In this document: piece after piece, positions 6,949 to 11,460 of the stretch
Layout: every line of letters begins with the position of its first letter
Numbering within the stretch: position 1 is the stretch's first letter
Source of the DNA: Chloroflexota bacterium
GTDB taxonomy: Bacteria; Chloroflexota; Limnocylindria; Limnocylindrales; CSP1-4
Direction of reading: 5' to 3'
Length of the DNA stretch: 11,460 bases
Assembly: GCA_015661135.1 (NCBI GenBank)
Contig: JACVXW010000100.1
Location: 1 to 11,460, forward strand
Made by a program: the position numbers and the translations under genes
The notes under the pieces: model-generated
Told to the model about the DNA's origin: nothing
Seen by the model: the letters and a program-made list of their open reading frames with translations, nothing else
Database searches by the model: none

Positions 6949-7551
6949 TCAGTCGGGAAATCCTTCCAGCACACCGGCCCGCCGAAGCGACCGCGCGAGC
7001 GCCGCCGACCCGAACCCGGCGATGACCACGGCGGAGAAGGCCATGGCGATCCCTCGGGCAATCTGGACGTCCATTGCAAGGTCGGGGTACCACACGACCC
7101 AGTCATGAAGCCACGCCGCGGCCGCGCTTGCCACGGCGGCAACCGCCACGACGGGCATGGACCAGCGTCGGTACAGCGTGAACGCAAAGACCAGTTCCGC
7201 GGCCGCCCCCTGGACGAAGCCTGAGAGCAGGACATCCGGCCCCCAGGGGCTGAGGAGGAGCGCGGAAACGCCCGCGGCCACGAGCTCCGCGTACAGGGCG
7301 GCGCCCGGCTTCCGGACAATGAGCGGGGCGAGGACCGCCGGCACCAGCCAGCCGCCGTAGAGCAGGAAGGCGACGAGCGGCGCGGCCGCGCTCGCCGGTG
7401 CGAGGATGCTCCAGGCTGCGTTGAGCCCCACGAACGCGACGCCGAACGCGACCCCGATGATCGCCGTCACGAGGATGTCGCGGGTGCGCCACCGCGTCGG
7501 GTCGGTGGCGGCCGGCGAGGCGCCGGCCGGGCCGGCGGCGGTGGTTGTCAT
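6949..7551 (-). CDS. ykoE: HMP/thiamine-precursor ECF transporter S component
   Basis: Substrate-binding membrane subunit of the YkoEDC importer, which is associated with hydroxymethylpyrimidine (HMP) or thiamine uptake. The 200-residue product has about five hydrophobic segments (about 26-48, 56-78, 86-100, 107-127, 132-150 and 165-187, some borderline). Family motifs recognised by comparison with B. subtilis YkoE: LLYGGWLV, IRKPGAALYAELVAA (about 78-93), GPDVLLSGFVQGAAAELVF (about 104-122) and the C-terminal RAGVLEGF. It is the first gene after a TPP riboswitch, which independently supports the thiamine role. GGAGGA lies 9 bases before ATG 7551. No ykoF homologue is present in the window. 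Confidence 0.93.
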   Translation of the reverse strand: MTTTAAGPAGASPAATDPTRWRTRDILVTAIIGVAFGVAFVGLNAAWSILAPASAAAPLVAFLLYGGWLVPAVLAPLIVRKPGAALYAELVAAGVSALLLSPWGPDVLLSGFVQGAAAELVFAFTLYRRWSMPVVAVAAVASAAAAWLHDWVVWYPDLAMDVQIARGIAMAFSAVVIAGFGSAALARSLRRAGVLEGFPD

Positions 7552-7555
7552 GGCT

Positions 7556-7596
7556 GGAGATCCTCCGAAGTCAGCGACGCCGCCCCGGGAGAGGAC
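7556..7596 (-). promoter_or_regulatory. Likely translational expression platform of the TPP riboswitch
   Basis: The ykoE Shine-Dalgarno GGAGGA (7566-7561) can be masked in two ways: by a local hairpin GGAG-GAT-CTCC (7566-7556), or by pairing with GTCCTC about 30 bases upstream (7596-7591). There is no U-rich terminator between aptamer and gene, so control at translation initiation is more likely than attenuation. Pairings were read by eye and not folded. Confidence 0.4.
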
Positions 7597-7621
7597 GGCA
7601 TCATCGAGTTCGAACGGGCCT

Positions 7622-7706
7622 GCTTCCTTCGCCGGTATGAGCCGGATCAGGTTCGGCGGGTCTGTGGCTGGGCCACACTCTCAGCGCTGCTGCGCTCCCC
7701 GGAGGC
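7622..7706 (-). promoter_or_regulatory. TPP riboswitch (THI element)
   Basis: Minus-strand order matches the aptamer: P1 GCCTCC (7706-7701) with GGAAGC (7627-7622, one mismatch), GGGGAGCGC, the conserved CTGAGAG (7684-7678), then ACCCGCCGAACCTGATCCGG with the pyrophosphate-side core CCTGATCCGG (7651-7642), and TCATACCGGCGAAGGAAGC closing P1. It lies 70 bases upstream of ykoE and should shut off ykoEDC when thiamine pyrophosphate is plentiful. Confidence 0.95.
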
Positions 7707-7725
7707 GATCTTCAGTTGTCGCCGA

Positions 7726-7731
7726 ATCTTA
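7726..7731 (-). promoter_or_regulatory. -10 element for the riboswitch-ykoEDC transcript
   Basis: TAAGAT on the minus strand. A start 6-7 bases downstream would fall at A 7719, 13 bases before aptamer helix P1, which suits a riboswitch leader. No clear -35 was seen. Its first three bases are also the TAA stop of the hydrolase gene in its ancestral frame. Confidence 0.55.
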
Positions 7732-8525
7732 CACCCCGACCGCGGCAATCTCGGTCGACCCGGCCGCCGAGGCGCCGCGGGCGGACAGCTGCCCGTCGAT
7801 CCAGGCGATGACGTCGTGAAGCACGGCCGGCCCCTCAGGCTCGTTGTGGAGCTCGTGGCGGACGCCCGGGTAGGGTGGATCACGATCGATGGGACGTCCA
7901 GACCGGACGCGGCCGCGCGGACGCGCGCCTGCTCCTCGAAGAACCGGGCACCAAACCGCGCGGTCGAAGCCCGGAGCATCTGCGGATCGTCATGGGCGGC
8001 CTGCTGGCGCGCGGGATCGCGGGAGAGCATTGAGTCGGGAATCCCGTTGGCGATCCGCATGTGCGGCGCGATCCTGGAGATGACCGGCGCCAGCGCGTGC
8101 TTCCACCCTGCCGCGTTGTCATCGATCCCCGGCGCCGAGAGCACCAGGAGATCCGGGCGCGGACGGTTCGATAGTGCGTACCCGAGCGCGATCAGCCCGC
8201 CCATCGAGTGCCCGTACAACACGACTGGGAGGCCGGGGGCTGCCGCCCGGACCGCTGCGAGTCGATCCTGGACGTCGTCGTGATACTGCGAGAACGGATC
8301 GACCCAGGCCCGCTCGCCGCCGGACGCACCGAACCCGCGGTGATCCCACGCGAACGCCTCGAGGCCCGCGGCGGCAAGTTGCGCGCCGACCTCCTCCCAC
8401 CGACCGCTGTGCTCGCCGAGGCCGTGGACGAGGAGAACCGCCGCCCGGGGCGAACCGGCCTCCCAGTGGCGGGTGAGGAGGCGGATCCCGTCGCGGGTGG
8501 TCGCGCTGTCGGTGGTGGACGGCAT
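7729..8525 (-). pseudogene. Alpha/beta hydrolase (monoacylglycerol lipase-like), frameshifted by an internal deletion
   Basis: Serine hydrolase of the Hydrolase_4 family. Frame 1 from ATG 8525: VLLVHGLGEHSGRW (oxyanion region, about 30-43), AWDHRGFGASGGERA, nucleophile Ser107 in YGHSMGG, LVLSAPG, and DVPSIVIH ending at His217 (codon 7877-7875). The family then expects about 25 residues with the acid GxxDxxV motif before YPGxRHE. Instead the next bases encode, in another frame (47 codons from 7872 to TAA 7731-7729), YPGVRHELHNEPEG...DVIAWIDGQL, the normal C-terminus with the catalytic-His motif. So about 75-80 bases (length 1 modulo 3) appear lost at about 7870-7878. As written, frame 1 reads nonsense for about 76 residues, to 7647, and crosses the riboswitch. 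Either a true pseudogene or an assembly error. A leaderless promoter still precedes it. Confidence 0.8.
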
Positions 8526-8531
8526 GGCGGG

Positions 8532-8537
8532 AGCGTA
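8532..8537 (-). promoter_or_regulatory. Leaderless -10 element of the alpha/beta hydrolase
   Basis: TACGCT on the minus strand, exactly 6 bases before ATG 8525. It supports that start over the more upstream ATG at 8549, which would lie on the wrong side of the hexamer. Confidence 0.5.
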
Positions 8538-8569
8538 CTCCGCGGCCAACCGTCCCGCAGTCCGGCTCG

Positions 8570-8575
8570 TACCAT
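8570..8575 (+). promoter_or_regulatory. Leaderless -10 element of the MBL-fold hydrolase
   Basis: TACCAT on the plus strand, then 6 bases, then ATG 8582. No Shine-Dalgarno is present and the whole divergent gap is only 56 bases. Same geometry as at 1824-1836. Confidence 0.55.
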
Positions 8576-8581
8576 CGCGAG

Positions 8582-9397
8582 ATGGCCAACGCGATGCCCT
8601 GGCTCGAGGTCGGCGACCGCGTCTTCACCCGGCGCTACGCTTATCTCGATCAGCAGATCGGCCTGGTGCTGGGTCGCGGGGAGGCGCTCCTGATCGACAC
8701 GCGGGCGACGCCACGGCTGGCCCGCGAGCTCATGGAAGACGTTCGGAGCGTGACCCGCGATCCGGTGACGGTGGCCGTCAACACCCACTGGCACTGGGAT
8801 CACTCGTTTGGCAACAGCGTCACTCGGCCTGCCGTGATCTGGGGCCATGAACGGTGCCGGGATCGACTCATCGCCGAGGGTGCCGCCGCAATCGCCGAGC
8901 AAGCTGCGGGCGACCTCGAGCGGCGGGCCGACTTCGAGGCGGTCGTCATCGATCCCCCCGATCGGACGCTCACCATCGCGGCGGATGTCGAAGTCGGCGG
9001 CCGGCGCATCGAGCTGCGCTATCTGGGGCGCGGCCACACGGACCACGACGTCGTCGTTCGCGTCCCCGACGCGCACGTCCTGTTCGCCGGGGACCTCCTC
9101 GAGAACGACGCCGTCCCATGGTTCGGCGATGGCTACCCCATGGACTGGCCGGCCACGGTGGACCGGCTGCGCTCGCTGATCGACGGTCCGGTGGTGCCGG
9201 GTCACGGGACGGTCGGTGGCCTCGCTTTCGTCGAGCGTCAACTCGCGGAGTTCCGCGTCGTCGTCACCGTCGCCCGGCGACTCCACGCCGGCGAACTCGA
9301 TCGCCAAGCCGCCCTCGCCGCCATGCCCTACGACTCGGCGAGTTCAGTCGAGCCGCTGGACCGTGCCCTCGCCCAGCTCCGCGGCGACCTCGACTGA
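8582..9397 (+). CDS. MBL-fold metallo-hydrolase
   Basis: A metallo-beta-lactamase-fold hydrolase with a binuclear metal site; substrate unknown. In the 271-residue product, THWHWDH gives His69, His71, Asp73 and His74; His152 lies in GRGHTDHDVVV, bridging Asp171 in FAGDLLEN and His208 in VPGHG, so all canonical ligands are present. GLVLGRGEALLIDT (about 27-40) is the usual first strand pair. The layout resembles the cyclase/quinoprotein-relay-like or lactonase-like soluble MBL proteins of about 250-300 residues and not glyoxalase II. No signal peptide is seen, so it is probably cytosolic. It diverges from the broken hydrolase and converges on the YhdH-type oxidoreductase; no operon partner. 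The start is fixed by the leaderless promoter; a second Met at residue 5 is less likely. Confidence 0.88.
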   Translation: MANAMPWLEVGDRVFTRRYAYLDQQIGLVLGRGEALLIDTRATPRLARELMEDVRSVTRDPVTVAVNTHWHWDHSFGNSVTRPAVIWGHERCRDRLIAEGAAAIAEQAAGDLERRADFEAVVIDPPDRTLTIAADVEVGGRRIELRYLGRGHTDHDVVVRVPDAHVLFAGDLLENDAVPWFGDGYPMDWPATVDRLRSLIDGPVVPGHGTVGGLAFVERQLAEFRVVVTVARRLHAGELDRQAALAAMPYDSASSVEPLDRALAQLRGDLD

Positions 9398-9492
9398 CCG
9401 GCGCCGGCCCGGTGCGCGCCCCGCCGCGGGCCGCATTCCAAGAAGGTTTACGAGGGCGTTCGTGGCCGGCTGGATGCCCTCGGCAGGGCCCG

Positions 9493-9526
9493 GACTTGCC
9501 GGGTCAACCCGGTCTTGGGACAAGTC
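9493..9526. other. Nested hairpin inside the MITE-like element
   Basis: GACTTG-CCGGGT (9493-9504) pairs with ACCCGG (9507-9512) and, past an 8-base bulge, CAAGTC (9521-9526). The loop is CA, or TCAA if the inner T-A pair opens. Confidence 0.5.
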
Positions 9527-9565
9527 GTAGCTCGGATATGCACCCGGAAACTATCTGCAGGTCCA

Positions 9566-9582
9566 CGGTGTCAAGGACACCG
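9566..9582. other. Perfect 7-bp hairpin inside the MITE-like element
   Basis: CGGTGTC-AAG-GACACCG. There is no T-tract on either side, so it is not a classical terminator, though it could impede transcription from the two convergent neighbours. Confidence 0.5.
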
Positions 9583-9703
9583 AGGTGCGCGTCGAAGCCC
9601 GGCGGGCAGCTCCCGGTTAAGCCTCCTTGGAATGCCGCGGGCGCCTCGCGGCGAGATCAGAGGATGACCGAGCGCCTAAATGGGCGAGTCACGGCGCGGC
9701 GGC

Positions 9704-10705
9704 TCAGGCCCCGACCCTGACGATCCAGCGGCCGCGGGCCTCGCCCGCCCGGATCCCGTCGAGCGCCGGCTCGAGCGTGTCCAGCGTCACTTCCGTGACG
9801 CGCTCGCCGAGCGACCGGGGCCGCAGGTCCGTCGCGAGCCGCTCCCAGATCCGGCGCCGTTTCGCGATCGGCAGGTAGGCGGAGTCGATGCCGAGGAGGG
9901 CGGCGCCGCGCAGGATGAACGGGAACACGGTGGTGGTCAGGGCGGGGCCCGAGGCATTTCCGCACGCGGCCACGGCCGCCCCGCGCCGGAGCGTTCGCAG
10001 GATGTACGGGAGCGTGGCCGCGCCCACGGAGTCCACGGCACCGGCCCAGCGCTCGGACTCGAGCGGGCGGCCTTCCGCGGCGAGCTCCTCGCGGGTCAGG
10101 AAGCCGACCGCGCCGAGCGACTCCAGCCAGGGTCGCTCGTCCGCCTTGCCGGTGGCCGCCCAGACCTCGTACCCGAGCTCCGCGAGGATCGCAATGGCCG
10201 TGGTCCCGACGCCGCCCGTCGCGCCCGTCACGAGGACCGGCCCGGCCGCCGGTTCGAGGCCGCGCGCCTCCAGCTCCGCGACGGACAGGGCGGCGGTGAA
10301 CCCGGCCGTGCCGATCACCATCGCGTCGCGCGCCGACAGGCCGCTCGGCAGCGGGACGATCCAGTCGGCCGGCACGCGGGTGTATTCGGCATAACCGCCA
10401 TGGCGGCTGACCCCGAGGTCGTAGCCGTGGGCGATGACCTCGGCTCCAGGGACGAAACCCGGGTGGGCCGAGCGCAGGACCGTCCCGGCGAGGTCGATCC
10501 CGAGCACGAGCGGGTACTGCCGCGCGACCTTGCCCTCGGCGGTCGCAGCCAAGCCATCCTTGTAGTTGACGGACGACCAGGCGATCCGGATATCCACTTC
10601 GCCGTCGGGCAGATCGGCGGGGGCAAGGGTCCGCAGCCCGCGCTCGAATCGGTCGCCGGCACGATCGACGACGTACGCGCGGAAGGTCTCGGGGATCGTC
10701 GTCAC
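9704..10705 (-). CDS. YhdH/AcuI-type MDR oxidoreductase (acryloyl-CoA reductase-like quinone reductase)
   Basis: Zinc-free medium-chain dehydrogenase/reductase of the YhdH/AcuI branch, NADPH-dependent; characterised members reduce acryloyl-CoA to propionyl-CoA. In the 333-residue product: FRAYVVDR at the start, SSVNYKDGLAAT (about 44-55), PLVLGIDLAGTV (about 65-76), HGYDLGVSRHGGYAEY (about 93-108), MVIGTAGFTAALSV (about 129-142), Rossmann motif VTGATGGVGTTA (about 159-170), GAVDSVGA, and a C-terminal RGRWIVRV. NYKDGLA and GYDLGVSRHGGYAEY are typical of this branch. GTG 10705 is chosen because CCGGAG lies 6 bases upstream and homology begins a few residues later; the longer open frame to 10813 would overlap the tRNA promoter. 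The true substrate is not evident from context; it is monocistronic and divergent from tRNA-Gln. Confidence 0.88.
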   Translation of the reverse strand: MTTIPETFRAYVVDRAGDRFERGLRTLAPADLPDGEVDIRIAWSSVNYKDGLAATAEGKVARQYPLVLGIDLAGTVLRSAHPGFVPGAEVIAHGYDLGVSRHGGYAEYTRVPADWIVPLPSGLSARDAMVIGTAGFTAALSVAELEARGLEPAAGPVLVTGATGGVGTTAIAILAELGYEVWAATGKADERPWLESLGAVGFLTREELAAEGRPLESERWAGAVDSVGAATLPYILRTLRRGAAVAACGNASGPALTTTVFPFILRGAALLGIDSAYLPIAKRRRIWERLATDLRPRSLGERVTEVTLDTLEPALDGIRAGEARGRWIVRVGA

Positions 10706-10752
10706 GGGCGTCTCCGGGCTGGTGTCGGGTGAGAGAATCGGGGTCGGTGCGA

Positions 10753-10758
10753 TATCAT
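10753..10758 (+). promoter_or_regulatory. Putative -10 element of the tRNA-Gln gene
   Basis: TATCAT, 29 bases upstream of the mature tRNA 5' end, giving a short 5' leader for RNase P removal. No convincing -35. Confidence 0.4.
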
Positions 10759-10787
10759 GCGCCCCCGCGCCGCAACGGCGCGATCGC

Positions 10788-10862
10788 TGGCGAGTGGCCA
10801 AACGGTAAGGCACCTGATTCTGGATCAGGGGATTGAAGGTTCGAATCCTTCCTCGCCAGCCA
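10788..10862 (+). tRNA. tRNA-Gln (anticodon CTG), CCA encoded
   Basis: Acceptor TGGCGAG (10788-10794) pairs with CTCGCCA (10852-10858), with the U1-A72 pair usual in tRNA-Gln. The D arm is GCC...GGC, the anticodon arm CCTGA-TTCTGGA-TCAGG gives anticodon CTG reading CAG, and the T arm is GAAGG-TTCGAAT-CCTTC. The discriminator is G (10859), followed by an encoded CCA (10860-10862). Confidence 0.96.
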
Positions 10863-11016
10863 GTTCCCGAGTTGTGAAACGGCAGTTTCGCGGCACCTGG
10901 CGGCAGGTCGCGTCACGCCCCAGCTGGGTCGGTGGATGCTCCGGTGGATGACCGTAGACCCTCAGTAGGGACCCGCCCGCCCACGCACCGGCGGGTGCCG
11001 TGCCGCCCGCGACCTC

Positions 11017-11460
11017 TCAGGGGGCTGCGACCTTGACCTTGCCCGCCATCCCGGGGTGATACAGGCAGACGTACGGATACGTGCCCGGCCTGTCGTAGCG
11101 GCGCTCGAACGTGCTGCCCGGCGGCAGGTCGCCAGAGTCCCAGCTCCCATCGGTCGCGCTGACCGTGTGCGGCGCGGTGTCGTCATTGAACCAGCGCACG
11201 GTCTCGCCCGGAGCAATTCTGATCTGCCCCGGCGCGAACCGCGAACCGGCCATCCGGACAGACGTGCCGGCGGGCGCCGTCGGCGCCGCGCCGTAGCCGC
11301 CCATCATCCCGGGGCCCATCATGCCGCCAAGGTTCCAGCCGGGGCCCCAGCCGGCACCAGCCGGTGTCAGGGCACCGGCGAGGAGGCCGGCGACCAGGGA
11401 GATCGCGACCAGGGCGAGCCCGACGATCGCGGGCGTCCGGTTCGGCCCGCCGCTCGGACG
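11017..11460 (-). CDS. Membrane-anchored or exported cupredoxin (plastocyanin-like), 5' end outside the window
   Basis: Type 1 copper protein acting in electron transfer or copper handling outside the membrane. The frame is open to the right edge, so the start is not visible. Read from the edge: RPSGGPNRTPAIVGLALVAI, continuing to AGLLAGALTPAGAG, a hydrophobic segment of about 25 residues (signal peptide or anchor), then a Met/Gly-rich linker GGMMGPGMMGGYG, then the cupredoxin domain VRMAGSRFAPGQIRIAPGETVRW. The four expected ligands are present: His (11169-11167, APHTV), Cys (11067-11065, YVCLYH), His (11058-11056) and Met (11049-11047, GMAGKVKV). The ATG at 11322 is internal and would remove the export signal. 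A hairpin GCACC-GGCG-GGTGC lies just downstream at 10985-10998. No partner gene is visible. Confidence 0.87.
   Translation of the reverse strand, partial: RPSGGPNRTPAIVGLALVAISLVAGLLAGALTPAGAGWGPGWNLGGMMGPGMMGGYGAAPTAPAGTSVRMAGSRFAPGQIRIAPGETVRWFNDDTAPHTVSATDGSWDSGDLPPGSTFERRYDRPGTYPYVCLYHPGMAGKVKVAAP

Larger units (their letters stand above)
9433..9635. mobile_element. MITE-like element with terminal inverted repeats and apparent target duplication
   Basis: Left end GCATTCCAAGAAGGTTTA (9433-9450) and the reverse complement of the right end, GCATTCCAAGGAGGCTTA (9635-9618), agree at 16 of 18 positions. Directly outside, CGCGGGCC (9425-9432) and CGCGGGCG (9636-9643) agree at 7 of 8, as expected for an 8-bp target duplication (or 7 bp exact). 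The 203-bp interior has no transposase gene but can form stable hairpins (see 9493-9526 and 9566-9582), so it would be a non-autonomous element moved in trans. It fills most of the 306-base convergent gap between 9398 and 9703; the rest of that gap shows nothing clear. The parent IS family was not recognised. Confidence 0.6.

Noticed and set aside
5510..7108. 532-codon plus-strand frame opposite the double ATPase
   Set aside because: Mirror of the ATPase gene, no family motifs, biased composition.
8192..9307. 371-codon minus-strand frame
   Set aside because: Antisense to the MBL gene, whose metal ligands and promoter are clear; the frame also crosses the divergent promoter region.
9673..9686. 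CGCC-TAAATG-GGCG hairpin near the oxidoreductase stop
   Set aside because: 4-bp stem with no T-tract; too weak to call a terminator.
9680..10732. 350-codon plus-strand frame
   Set aside because: Antisense to the YhdH-type oxidoreductase; no domain recognised.
10875..10889. GAAAC-GGCA-GTTTC hairpin after tRNA-Gln as a terminator
   Set aside because: Only 5 bp, not followed by a T-tract.
10930..10950. CGGTGGATG repeated twice with a 12-bp period
   Set aside because: Two short copies only, no further units; not a CRISPR or iteron array.

Overview
The window is an 11.5 kb piece of a very GC-rich bacterial chromosome with tightly packed, ordinary housekeeping and metabolic genes. An F420-type luciferase-like oxidoreductase, a short actinobacterial-style MutY, a fused double ATPase in a YkoEDC transporter and several apparently leaderless genes suggest a high-GC Chloroflexota (Limnocylindria-like) or Actinomycetota genome. 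Sequence reading alone does not decide between them. No phage, CRISPR array, toxin or defence locus was seen.

Layout from left to right. An NAD(P)HX epimerase (29-859, minus) is coupled to mutY (859-1818, minus). mutY diverges from an LLM-class oxidoreductase (1836-2876, plus), and their -10 hexamers overlap on opposite strands. After a 200-base convergent gap with related TACGA motifs comes a patD-like aminobutyraldehyde dehydrogenase (3078-4523, minus). Next is an operon for uptake of a thiamine precursor, transcribed leftwards: ykoE (S component), a fused double ATPase, and the T component (7551 down to 4674). Its leader carries a clear TPP riboswitch (7622-7706).

Upstream of that promoter lies an alpha/beta hydrolase gene (7729-8525, minus) with a frameshifting internal deletion that removes the catalytic-Asp segment. 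It diverges from an intact MBL-fold hydrolase (8582-9397, plus). The convergent gap after the MBL gene holds a previously unlabelled element of about 203 bp (9433-9635) with 18-19 bp terminal inverted repeats and an apparent 7-8 bp target duplication, which looks like a MITE. Then come a YhdH/AcuI-type oxidoreductase (9704-10705, minus), tRNA-Gln(CTG) with encoded CCA (10788-10862, plus), and a membrane-anchored cupredoxin that runs off the right edge (11017-11460, minus).

Two styles of gene start are visible. Four genes in the short divergent regions have a TANNNT hexamer exactly 6 bases before the start codon, so transcripts should begin at the start codon (leaderless). ykoE and patD instead have leaders with Shine-Dalgarno sequences. 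The most interesting items are the symmetric leaderless promoter pair, the MITE-like element, and the broken hydrolase whose ancestral stop codon forms part of the riboswitch promoter.
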